The position numbers were made by a program, and so were the translations under genes. 6,227 nucleotides of DNA. Origin: WTJD01 sp964225175. GTDB taxonomy: Bacteria > Pseudomonadota > Gammaproteobacteria > Xanthomonadales > SZUA-36. Positions 1 to 6,227 of this stretch are shown here, piece after piece (within the stretch, counting starts at the first letter, position 1; each line of letters starts with the position of its first letter). Where the stretch lies: contig CAXQNK010000090.1 of NCBI GenBank assembly GCA_964225175.1, forward strand, positions 1-6,227, written 5' to 3'. The notes beneath the pieces were generated by a model. The model did no database searches. It worked only from the letters and a program-made list of their open reading frames with translations, and had not been told where the DNA came from.

Positions 1-2
1 AA

Positions 3-293
3 GACGCGAAGGCACTTCTGGAGGACATGCGCGTTGGCCAGAACGCCCTGCATGACCTGATCTCGGCAGAGGAATACAATCCGGATGCGGTATCGGAACT
101 TGCAGATCGACAGGGCGCTTTGACAGCAGATCTGATCCGCATGTCGGCCGCAAGCGTTCATGCGGCCATGGGCCACCTGACCGAGGCGCAATTAGCAAGG
201 CTCGATGAGCTCAGGGAGGAGAGAAGTCGTCACTTGCATCGTGAACTGGAAAAACTCCAGAAAAAGATCGAACGCCTCGAAGCTTCGTCCTGA
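3..293 (+). CDS. Spy/CpxP-like (LTxxQ) periplasmic protein, C-terminal part, 5' truncated by window edge
   Basis: The reading frame is open from base 3 to the TGA at 291-293, giving 96 visible residues. They are almost all helical and charged, with the motif LTEAQ followed by a long amphipathic helix rich in E, R and K (ending KIERLEASS). This matches the LTxxQ/Spy/CpxP and metal-resistance class of periplasmic helical proteins, which bind unfolded proteins or help in envelope or metal stress. Family members are usually about 150-170 aa with an N-terminal signal peptide, so roughly the first half should lie left of the window. An ATG at 27 is preceded by GGAGG only 2 nt away, too close for a normal ribosome site, and the frame stays open and helix-like upstream of it, so I treat it as internal. 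The gene points toward the pst operon (convergent) and shows no obvious link to phosphate uptake. Family call inferred from pattern; exact function unknown. Confidence 0.65.
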   Translation, partial: DAKALLEDMRVGQNALHDLISAEEYNPDAVSELADRQGALTADLIRMSAASVHAAMGHLTEAQLARLDELREERSRHLHRELEKLQKKIERLEASS

Positions 294-559
294 CCACAAT
301 GCTGATCTGACCCGGCAGTAGCCGGGTCAGAAGAGCCATTCGAATCCCACCGATAATTCCTGTTCCATACCTTGTTCAATTCGCCGTATCCAACCACTCT
401 GAAGCGATTCTGACTCGAGCTCAGAAAAATATTCGGATTTCGTCCAGAACAACGGATATATCGGAGGGTTCCCGGCTGATCAGGATGTGACTTTTACCCG
501 CAACTGGACACCGACAAACTCTCTGTATACCCCAGACAGTCAGCCGTGGATGAGATAAC
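294..559. other. Intergenic stretch with two antisense C-terminus-like open frames, no intact gene
   Basis: No frame here has a plausible start codon plus ribosome site. Two overlapping start-less frames stand out. On the minus strand, 479-327 encodes 50 residues ending ELSVGFEWLF and a stop; hydrophobic residues fall at positions -1, -3, -5, -7 and -9 with a terminal F, the pattern of an outer-membrane beta-barrel C-terminus. On the plus strand, 403-558 encodes 51 residues rich in S, D, N, T and Y, ending TPDSQPWMR and a stop, directly before the hairpin at 560. At most one is likely to be genuine; if so it is the broken tail of a lost gene. Both could be chance. I recognise neither as a named family. 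Confidence 0.25.
306..331. terminator. GC-rich perfect hairpin after the Spy-like gene
   Basis: Bases 306-316 pair perfectly with 321-331 (11 bp, core CTGACCCGGC / GCCGGGTCAG) around an AGTA loop, starting 12 nt after the TGA of the upstream gene. The position fits a 3'-end terminator or RNA-stabilising stem. Neither strand has a T-run after the stem, so it is not a textbook intrinsic terminator. On the minus strand the stop codon of the short open frame 327-479 falls inside the first arm. Confidence 0.5.
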
Positions 560-583
560 AACGTGCTGCTCCGGCAGCACGTT
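560..583. terminator. Probable bidirectional terminator at the end of the pst operon
   Basis: AACGTGCTGC (560-569) and GCAGCACGTT (574-583) form a perfect 10-bp stem with a TCCG loop. On the minus strand the stem begins 2 nt after the phoU stop (TAG, 588-586) and is followed by GTTATCTC, a weak U-tract. On the plus strand it is followed by a T-rich run (TTTTCTATGTTT), which is stronger. It likely ends pst-phoU transcription and can also block read-through arriving from the left into the antisense of phoU. Confidence 0.75.
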
Positions 584-585
584 TT

Positions 586-1305
586 CTATGTTTCGCCGAC
601 AAGCCCGGGAGCGTATTCCTCGAGAGTCACGTGACGAACATCTTTGCCATGCACAAGGTAAATCACATATTCAGCAATATTTTCACAGCGATCACCCATA
701 CGCTCCATTGCCCTGGCGGCCCACAAGACGTTCATGATCATCGGGATCAACTCCGGATCCTGAGCCATGTACGTCATCAAATGCCGACTGATGGACTGGT
801 ATTTGACATCCACGCGCCGATCAGATCGCGCCACCTCCACGGCCTTGTGGGTATCCGTGCGTGCAAATGCATCAAGTACGGAATGAAGCATTTTTTTAAC
901 GAGCTCTCCCATGTGTTCCAGTTCGTTGCGAATTTCCTCGTCCAGCAACCCCTCCAACTCGTCGCGAGTCATCTTGGCAACCCGCTTGACCTCGTCTCCA
1001 ATACGCTCCAGATCTGCGATGGTCTTGATCACCGCCATAACCAGGCGCAAATCGCTGGCTGCGGGTTGCCGGCGGGCTACGATCCGGGTGCATTCCTCGT
1101 CAATTTCCACCTCGAGGGCATTCACGCGCGCATCAGTCTTCATGACCCGTTGCGCTAAATCGGAGTCGTTCTCAACCAGGGCGCGAACCGCATTAACCAG
1201 TTGCTCCTCCACCAAACCGCCCATCTGCAGGACTTTGCTCCGGACCTCTTCGAGGTCCTCGTTGAATTGGCGGGAGATGTGCTCCCCCAGGCGCAAATCA
1301 TTCAT
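586..1305 (-). CDS. phoU: Phosphate-specific transport system accessory protein PhoU
   Basis: PhoU is a cytoplasmic, all-helical protein that binds the Pst transporter and the histidine kinase PhoR. It keeps the Pho regulon off when phosphate is plentiful and restrains uptake. The 239-aa length matches the family (E. coli about 241). The protein shows the two tandem three-helix PhoU repeats, each with the metal-binding E-xxx-D signature: DLERIGDEVKR (E100, D104) in the first half and ERMGDRCENIAEYV (E201, D205) in the second. The C-terminus YLVHGKDVRHV resembles the E. coli PhoU ending. The ATG at 1305 is preceded by a purine-rich AAGAGAAGAG ribosome site and lies 26 nt after the pstB stop, so it is the last gene of the operon. 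A hairpin follows the stop by 2 nt. No missing key residues. Confidence 0.96.
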   Translation of the reverse strand: MNDLRLGEHISRQFNEDLEEVRSKVLQMGGLVEEQLVNAVRALVENDSDLAQRVMKTDARVNALEVEIDEECTRIVARRQPAASDLRLVMAVIKTIADLERIGDEVKRVAKMTRDELEGLLDEEIRNELEHMGELVKKMLHSVLDAFARTDTHKAVEVARSDRRVDVKYQSISRHLMTYMAQDPELIPMIMNVLWAARAMERMGDRCENIAEYVIYLVHGKDVRHVTLEEYAPGLVGET

Positions 1306-1331
1306 GGCTCTTCTCTTGTGGCACGCTCAGG

Positions 1332-2159
1332 TTAACCATACCTGCCCGTGATGTAGTCTTCGGTTTGCTTTTTCCTGGGGTTGGTGAACACCTGGTCGGT
1401 TTCGCCCAGTTCAATCATTCGACCCAGGTACATGAATGCCGTGAAGTCGGATACCCGTGCGGCCTGCTGCATGTTATGGGTCACTATCACGATGGTGAAT
1501 TGTTTCTTAAGCTCATTGATTAACTCTTCAATCTTAAGCGTGGCAATTGGGTCAAGCGCGGAGCAAGGCTCATCGAGGAGTATGACCTCGGGCCTCACGG
1601 CAATTGCCCGGGCAATCACCAGCCTCTGTTGCTGTCCTCCTGAGAGAACAAATGCAGATTCGTCCAGGCGGTTTTTGACTTCATCCCAGAGCGCAGCGCC
1701 GCGCAACGCCCATTCAATCGTTTCGTCCAGATGGGACCGGCGTTTAACGCCCTGGATGCGCAGTCCATAAGCCAAATTCTCATAAATTGACTTCGGAAAA
1801 GGATTAGGTTTTTGAAACACCATGCCCACTTTGCGGCGCAAATCCGGTACATCGGTATCAGGCGCCAAAATGTCCCTACCATTCAACCGGACCCGCCCGG
1901 TCACCTTGCAGCCATCGACCAGGTCGTTCATTCGATTAAAACAGCGCAGCAAAGTGGACTTTCCGCACCCGGAGGGGCCGATGAATGCCGTCACGCGCTT
2001 TTCCGCGATGTTCAGACTAATGTCGTCCAGAGCCTGAGTCTCCCCGTACCAGAGATTGAGCGCTTCCACCTCCATGGCAACCTGACCGATATCCAGGCCG
2101 GGAAACAAAATTGAGTCGTCCTCGACTTCAGGCAAATTCAGGTCCAGCGATTCGCTCAT
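1332..2159 (-). CDS. pstB: Phosphate ABC transporter ATP-binding protein PstB
   Basis: PstB is the cytoplasmic ATPase of the PstSCAB importer; two copies hydrolyse ATP to drive phosphate through PstC/PstA. All ABC elements are intact: Walker A GPSGCGKST (residues 61-69), Q-loop in VFQKPNPFP (Q116), signature LSGGQQQRL (172-180), Walker B VILLDEP (192-198), D-loop SALD (200-203) and switch histidine in VTHNMQQAARVSD (H228). KPNPFPKSIYENLAYG and the ending ITGRYG are typical of PstB rather than other ABC ATPases. The 275-aa length is normal (Pseudomonas PstB 277), including an acidic N-terminal extension of about 25 residues before the ABC domain. The start ATG overlaps the pstA stop as TGATG, with GGAAG 4 nt upstream inside pstA, which indicates translational coupling. 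Confidence 0.97.
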   Translation of the reverse strand: MSESLDLNLPEVEDDSILFPGLDIGQVAMEVEALNLWYGETQALDDISLNIAEKRVTAFIGPSGCGKSTLLRCFNRMNDLVDGCKVTGRVRLNGRDILAPDTDVPDLRRKVGMVFQKPNPFPKSIYENLAYGLRIQGVKRRSHLDETIEWALRGAALWDEVKNRLDESAFVLSGGQQQRLVIARAIAVRPEVILLDEPCSALDPIATLKIEELINELKKQFTIVIVTHNMQQAARVSDFTAFMYLGRMIELGETDQVFTNPRKKQTEDYITGRYG

Positions 2160-3832
2160 CAGGCTTCCACATTCCTATACTGATCACTCAGGCGATTACG
2201 CAGCGTGATGGCCAGGATATTAAGCAGCACGGTGACAATTACCAGCAAAAATGCGGTCGCGTAGACCAATGGACGTGCGGCTTCCACGTTCGGGCTTTGA
2301 AAGCCCGCGTCATAAATGTGGAATCCAAGGTGCATAAATTTTCGCTCCAAATGCAGATAGGGAAAATTTCCGTCCAACGGCAGGGAAGGCGCTAATTTCA
2401 CTACGCCAACCAGCATGAGTGGTGCAACCTCGCCGGCCGCGCGCGCAATGGCAAGAATCATACCTGTCATGATCGCCGGGCTGCACATCGGCAGCAAGGT
2501 ACGTGATATGGTTTCCCACCGCGTCGCGCCCAACGCCAAGCTACCTTCCCGAACACTGCGCGGAATGCGTGACAAGCCCTCTTCCGTGCTGACAATAACC
2601 AACGGCAGCGTCAGCAGGGCAAGGGTCAGCGAGGCCCAGAACAGTCCACCGGTCCCGAAGGTGGGCGCGGGTAAGGCTTCGGCAAAAAACCACTCGTCAA
2701 TCGTCCCACCGACGGCATATATAAAGAAACCAAGCCCGAACACACCGTAAACGATCGAGGGAACTCCCGCCAGATTATTGACCGCGATGCGCAGGGCACG
2801 GGTGGCCCAGCCCTGGCGAGCGTACTCGCGCAGATAGATAGCCGCCATGACGCCCAGCGGCGTCACCAGCAAGGTCATGAGCAGCACCATCAGTATGGTG
2901 CCGAAAATTGCCGGAAAGACGCCGCCCTCAGTGTTTGCTTCCCGTGGAGAATCACTGAGAAATTCCCAGATCTTGAGAAAGTAGTGACCAAGTTTCTGCG
3001 CCATATTCATGGAATTTGGGCGCCAGGCATCCAAGATGTCTCGCAGTGCGATTTCATGATTCTGTCCGTCCGCGGTGGTCACTACTGCCGCAGCGTGACC
3101 CATGGCCTCATCGCGCGCACGATGCTCTTCCACGAGCTCAGTGTATTGCGCCTGAAGCGCCGCTCGTTCAGCTTCGATTTCTGAGATCGCTCCTCGACTT
3201 GGGAGTGGCCTACCTGACAATCTTTTTTCCCGCAGGCGCAATCGCTCAAGTCGATGATTGACCTCGCCGATGCGGTTTTTTTCCAGCTTCTCGAGTTGCT
3301 CGCGCGCAGCAACCATTGCGCTCAAGCGTTGCTTGAACTCACCCCAGACATCGGACGAATCCAGCAACTCGCCCTCCACGCGCAGACCCGTAACGCGACC
3401 GATGAAGACGCCCCATTCCGTGCGTTCGATCACCGCAAGATTGTAAGGCTGGGCACGCTTCTCGATCTGTGTCGCCAATAACCAGACGAAATCACCGTCC
3501 TCAATGTCGCGATTGCCTCTCTTGACCAGAAATTGCTCTATTTCCTGGACGCCAGGGTCAACAACAACTCCCGATTCGCGCAAGCGGTCGGCCGAGACAG
3601 TCTCGCGAGCGCGGATCATTCCTGCAACCCGGGATACCTCCCCTTGACTGCCTGCCAGAACGAATTCCTGCACCGGTGTCGGCCAGAAATGACCCAGCCC
3701 CCGCCATGCAATCAGAGTCAAAAGACCCAGCATGAGTAATATGCAGGCACTCAGTGCAGCAGCATTCAGCCAGATCCAGGGCGCTCCGCTGGAGACCCAT
3801 TGACTGAAGCGCTGTATGGATTCTTGCTTCAT
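2159..3832 (-). CDS. pstA: Phosphate ABC transporter permease PstA, long form with coiled-coil periplasmic insertion
   Basis: PstA is one of the two inner-membrane channel subunits of the Pst phosphate importer. At 557 aa it is far longer than E. coli PstA (about 296). A first membrane segment (residues about 21-45) is followed by a roughly 255-residue periplasmic region (46-300), as in the PstA variant with the N-terminal DUF3333-type domain. Residues about 163-243 are strongly charged and heptad-like (KQRLSAMVAAREQLEKLEKN onward), predicting a coiled coil. The permease core starts near 306: membrane segments about 306-333, 348-373, 394-416, 452-478 and 520-543. The EAA loop that docks PstB is at 418-449 (EGSLALGATRWETISRTLLP), followed by the conserved ARAAGEVAPLM. 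The ATG overlaps the pstC stop (ATGA) and has no clear ribosome site of its own, so translation is probably coupled to pstC. Confidence 0.95.
   Translation of the reverse strand: MKQESIQRFSQWVSSGAPWIWLNAAALSACILLMLGLLTLIAWRGLGHFWPTPVQEFVLAGSQGEVSRVAGMIRARETVSADRLRESGVVVDPGVQEIEQFLVKRGNRDIEDGDFVWLLATQIEKRAQPYNLAVIERTEWGVFIGRVTGLRVEGELLDSSDVWGEFKQRLSAMVAAREQLEKLEKNRIGEVNHRLERLRLREKRLSGRPLPSRGAISEIEAERAALQAQYTELVEEHRARDEAMGHAAAVVTTADGQNHEIALRDILDAWRPNSMNMAQKLGHYFLKIWEFLSDSPREANTEGGVFPAIFGTILMVLLMTLLVTPLGVMAAIYLREYARQGWATRALRIAVNNLAGVPSIVYGVFGLGFFIYAVGGTIDEWFFAEALPAPTFGTGGLFWASLTLALLTLPLVIVSTEEGLSRIPRSVREGSLALGATRWETISRTLLPMCSPAIMTGMILAIARAAGEVAPLMLVGVVKLAPSLPLDGNFPYLHLERKFMHLGFHIYDAGFQSPNVEAARPLVYATAFLLVIVTVLLNILAITLRNRLSDQYRNVEA
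3104..3346 (-). other. Predicted coiled-coil segment in the periplasmic part of PstA
   Basis: PstA residues about 163-243 have long runs of E, K, R, Q and L with hydrophobics at 3-4 residue spacing and few glycines or prolines, apart from a GRPLPSRG hinge near residues 207-214. The pattern fits an antiparallel helical hairpin projecting from the membrane. This is seen in composition only; no coiled-coil program was run. Confidence 0.6.
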
Positions 3833-6081
3833 AACGAGCCGTAGCGATTCCGTAGCCGCTGCCTGACCAATTCAGCCAGCGTATTGATCATGAACGTGAA
3901 AACAAACAGCGCGAAGGCGGCCAGGAACAGAATTCGGTAATGCGTGCTGGCCACCTCGGCCTCAGGCATTTCAACCGCGATATTGGCCGCGAGTGTTCGC
4001 ATGCCCTCAAACAGGCTCCAATCCATGATCGGAGTATTTCCGGTTGCCATGAGCACGATCATCGTCTCGCCTACGGCGCGGCCAAACCCAATCATGAGGG
4101 CGGAAAAAATTCCAGGGCTCGCGGTCGGAACAATGACCCAGAGCAACGTTTGCCACCGGGTTGCGCCAAGGGCCTGTGAACCCTCAGATAACTGTTTGGG
4201 CACACTGAACAAGGCATCTTCGGAAATGGTGAAAATCGTTGGAATGATCGCGAAACCCATCGCAACACCGACGACCAGCGCATTCCTCTGGTCATAGGAG
4301 ATACCTTTCTCGCGGGTAAGCCATGCGCTCAGACTGCCATCAAACCACCACTGCTCCAGGGGCTGAGCGATCCAGAGAATCAGCGCAATCAGTGCGGCCA
4401 ACACGGGCAGAATCAGAATCGCTTCCCAGCCTTCCATGCTGTTTTGGGCCCAACTGTTCGGCCGATATGTCCAGAGATATGCGCATAGAAAAAGGGCGGG
4501 CGGAAGCAGCAGCGCGATCAGGAGCACACCCGTGAGATGAGTCTCAATGAACGGAGCAAACCACAAACCCGCCAGGAATCCAAGTATCACGGTGGGAAGC
4601 ACCGCCATGGTCTCAATCACCGGTTTGACCAGCTTGCGTACGCCAGGCGCCATGAAACACGCCGTGTAGGCTGCCCCCAGCACCGCCAGTGGAATAGCGA
4701 ACAACAACGCATATGCCGCCGCCTTCAAGGTGCCGAACGCGAGCGGCGTCAGGCTGAACTTGGGTTCAAATTCATTGTTGGCAGCTGAGGACTGCCACAC
4801 GAAACGGGGCGTATCGTAATTTTCGTACCAAACCTTGCGCCAGAGAGATTTCAGTGAGACCTCCGGGTGAGGGTTGTTGAGGCTGATAAGACTGAGCTCA
4901 GCATTGGATTCCAACAGCAAGAGGCCATTGGCCCGCGGCGCAAGCCCTGCAGCCAGCGGCACTCCGGATGACACAGTGCGCTGCAGCACCATGCGTTCTG
5001 AGCTGCCGTAATAAACTCTCAGTTCACCTGCGCGGTCGAAAACCGCAAAACCCTTACGGCGGTGCTCCGGCAAGATCTGCGCTATGGCCGAGTCCTTGCC
5101 GGGAAACACCCTGATCAAACGAAGGTAGGGTTCGTTATTGGCGTCCCGAACGGGAAATAACTGGGCCACATTCCCCTGCACATCACCTGCCAGCAATGAC
5201 ACTCCCCCGAGCAGCATCTCCATGCTGCTGATCGCATGACTGCTGATCTGAACGGTTTCCATGTACTGAAGCCGCGGCAACTGGTAGCGGTGGATGTTGC
5301 CTTGATCATCCCCGGCGTATAACCAGCGATGATCGCCGCTGATGCTGATGGCAGTCACCGCGTAATCGACACCCAGCGCGTAGCGGCTCTGCTCGAGACG
5401 GGCCTCCCCTGAGAGGAAATCCGTTAGCTTTTCATGCCAGGCAATCTGCAGCGTGGCCGCTGAAAACGCTGCAAGCACCCATGCGGCGGAGGTGTCTGAC
5501 ACTGCGAGGCCCTGTATATTGCGCCCAAAACCCATGTCTTTCGGCGCCTTGCCGTAGGGAAATCTGACCGCGGGTACGATCTGTCGCTTTTCGACTCCTC
5601 CCTCGAAGGAGGAAGTGTAGGTGTGCGTGAAGGTAACGGCCTTGCCATCTGTCAGCACCAGAGATACCAATCCGCCCTCTTTACCCGCCGTAGCTGCTGC
5701 GAGAACCGACCCGGAACCCGGCGGCACCAGATCGATGACATCAATGGGCTTGGCCTCCGCCATCGAAAAAAATTCTGCGCGGGCATCGGAATCCACGCGC
5801 AGCCCGACCTGCAGCTGCTCCTCGACTGAAATGAGAACGGTCCCCTGCCCAACCCAGGCAGGTTTGCTTGCGATGACCTGGCGCTCAGCGCTCGCGGAAA
5901 GGAACAAAGGCAAAATTTCCAACAGCAGGTACAGGAAAATCAAAAGCACGGCGAGAATCACGCCCATGCCACCAAGCGCGATGACTTTTCGGGCGATGCC
6001 ATCCTTGCGCCGCCGCCACCGGTTGTATCGTGCCGCGCGCCTGCCGGAACCCGTTATTTCGGCCAGCGAAAAATTGTTCAT
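3829..6081 (-). CDS. pstC: Phosphate ABC transporter permease PstC, long form with beta-propeller-like periplasmic domain
   Basis: PstC is the second channel subunit of the inner-membrane Pst phosphate importer. The 750 aa far exceed E. coli PstC (about 319) and resemble the long Pseudomonas type. Layout: a basic cytoplasmic N-terminus (RRAARYNRWRRRK, residues 14-26), TM1 about 33-62, and a periplasmic domain of about 380 residues (63-440) rich in beta strands with WD40-like blade motifs (AGDDQGN at 256-262, AGDVQGN at 298-304). The permease core has membrane segments near 447-475, 485-512, 515-537, 553-573, 600-620, 655-680 and 714-737. The EAA loop for PstB contact lies about 621-653 (EGSQALGATRWQTLLWVIVP), followed by FGRAVGETMIVLMATGN, a PstC hallmark. 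The start ATG at 6081 has only a weak upstream ribosome site (GAGC), but the positively charged N-terminus before TM1 supports it. The stop overlaps pstA by 4 nt. Confidence 0.94.
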   Translation of the reverse strand: MNNFSLAEITGSGRRAARYNRWRRRKDGIARKVIALGGMGVILAVLLIFLYLLLEILPLFLSASAERQVIASKPAWVGQGTVLISVEEQLQVGLRVDSDARAEFFSMAEAKPIDVIDLVPPGSGSVLAAATAGKEGGLVSLVLTDGKAVTFTHTYTSSFEGGVEKRQIVPAVRFPYGKAPKDMGFGRNIQGLAVSDTSAAWVLAAFSAATLQIAWHEKLTDFLSGEARLEQSRYALGVDYAVTAISISGDHRWLYAGDDQGNIHRYQLPRLQYMETVQISSHAISSMEMLLGGVSLLAGDVQGNVAQLFPVRDANNEPYLRLIRVFPGKDSAIAQILPEHRRKGFAVFDRAGELRVYYGSSERMVLQRTVSSGVPLAAGLAPRANGLLLLESNAELSLISLNNPHPEVSLKSLWRKVWYENYDTPRFVWQSSAANNEFEPKFSLTPLAFGTLKAAAYALLFAIPLAVLGAAYTACFMAPGVRKLVKPVIETMAVLPTVILGFLAGLWFAPFIETHLTGVLLIALLLPPALFLCAYLWTYRPNSWAQNSMEGWEAILILPVLAALIALILWIAQPLEQWWFDGSLSAWLTREKGISYDQRNALVVGVAMGFAIIPTIFTISEDALFSVPKQLSEGSQALGATRWQTLLWVIVPTASPGIFSALMIGFGRAVGETMIVLMATGNTPIMDWSLFEGMRTLAANIAVEMPEAEVASTHYRILFLAAFALFVFTFMINTLAELVRQRLRNRYGSL
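4762..5895 (-). other. Periplasmic beta-propeller-like domain of PstC
   Basis: PstC residues about 63-440, between the first and second membrane segments, alternate short beta-strand stretches with turns rich in G, D and N. Two copies of A-G-D-x-Q-G-N sit 42 residues apart, the spacing of one WD40 blade, each preceded by a strand ending in LYAGD or LLAGD. The domain is absent from short PstC proteins. Its function is unknown; interaction with PstS or with the PstA coiled coil is only a guess. Confidence 0.6.
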
Positions 6082-6227
6082 CAGCTCATCATAATCGCAA
6101 ATTGTGACAATCTATGGTAACGCATATGCCCGGCCGTATCGCGACGTATTTCAAGCAGTTACGGCAAGTGTTAAGCTTCCTCTGAGACAGCTGCCGACCT
6201 GGGCCTGAATGCAACCCAAAACCATCA
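6082..6227 (-). promoter_or_regulatory. Upstream region of pstC, promoter not resolved
   Basis: These 146 bases precede pstC with no recognisable gene. In the pstC direction I see TTGTCAC (6110-6104), matching one half of the PhoB PHO-box consensus CTGTCAT, but the second half (TGCGATT, 6099-6093) does not match. A TATGAT (6093-6088) resembles a -10 box but lies 6 nt from the ATG, implying an unlikely leaderless transcript. A TTGAAA -35-like element sits further upstream without a good -10 partner. PhoB control is expected for pst operons but is not demonstrated here; the main promoter may lie upstream of a pstS gene outside the window. Confidence 0.35.
6101..6111. promoter_or_regulatory. 11-bp palindrome ATTGT-G-ACAAT upstream of pstC
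   Basis: ATTGTGACAAT is a perfect 5+1+5 inverted repeat located 19 nt before the pstC start codon, a position suited to a repressor operator. It includes the half PHO-box-like TTGTCAC on the minus strand, so it could equally be a degenerate PhoB site. Short palindromes of this size also occur by chance. Confidence 0.25.

Noticed and set aside
27..29. ATG with upstream GGAGG as a true start for the Spy-like gene
   Set aside because: The spacing is only 2 nt, the frame stays open to the window edge with helical residues, and the family needs a signal peptide that would be missing.
336..352. TTCGAATCCC resembling a tRNA T-loop
   Set aside because: The flanking bases do not form a T-stem, and no acceptor, D or anticodon arms can be drawn around it.
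631..1158. 175-codon open frame on the plus strand opposite phoU
   Set aside because: It lies wholly antisense to a motif-complete phoU, is rich in H, C and L without a domain pattern, and is explained by the codon bias of phoU.
911..1351. 146-codon plus-strand open frame across the phoU/pstB junction
   Set aside because: Its S/R/T-rich composition is typical of antisense translation, and it crosses two well-supported genes on the other strand.
6088..6093. TATGAT as the -10 box of a pstC promoter
   Set aside because: It ends 6 nt before the ATG and has no -35 at normal spacing; it would require a leaderless mRNA.
5621..6094. 157-codon plus-strand open frame opposite the pstC 5' end
   Set aside because: It is antisense to the TM1 and periplasmic coding part of pstC, and its S/R/P-rich sequence shows no recognisable domain.

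Overview
The window is dominated by a minus-strand high-affinity phosphate transport operon, read right to left as pstC (6081-3829), pstA (3832-2159), pstB (2159-1332) and phoU (1305-586). Gene order, the long forms of PstC (750 aa) and PstA (557 aa), moderately high GC and the PhoU/PstB motifs suggest a gammaproteobacterium with a Pseudomonas-like pst locus (pstS-pstC-pstA-pstB-phoU). I cannot name the genus from sequence alone. Layout from left to right: 3-293 (+) is the 3' end of a gene for a Spy/CpxP-type (LTxxQ) periplasmic protein, cut by the window edge and followed by a strong hairpin (306-331). 294-559 has no convincing intact gene, but it holds two mutually antisense short open frames without start codons that look like protein C-termini. 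At 560-583 a perfect 10-bp hairpin lies two bases past the phoU stop and probably ends the pst operon. 586-6081 is the operon. 6082-6227 is the pstC upstream region; it has an 11-bp palindrome and half of a PHO-box-like element, but no complete promoter that I can defend. How the genes work together: PstC and PstA form the inner-membrane channel, and PstB is the ATPase that drives phosphate import. PhoU couples transporter state to the PhoR/PhoB phosphate-sensing system. The genes are tightly coupled: pstC/pstA overlap by 4 nt (ATGA), pstA/pstB by 1 nt (TGATG), and pstB/phoU are 26 nt apart. The phosphate-binding protein gene pstS is not in the window; it may lie just beyond the right edge or elsewhere. 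I see no sign of an undescribed multi-gene system. The most interesting content is the large periplasmic insertions at the same topological place (between TM1 and TM2) in both permeases, beta-propeller-like in PstC and coiled-coil in PstA, and the possible gene remnants downstream of phoU.
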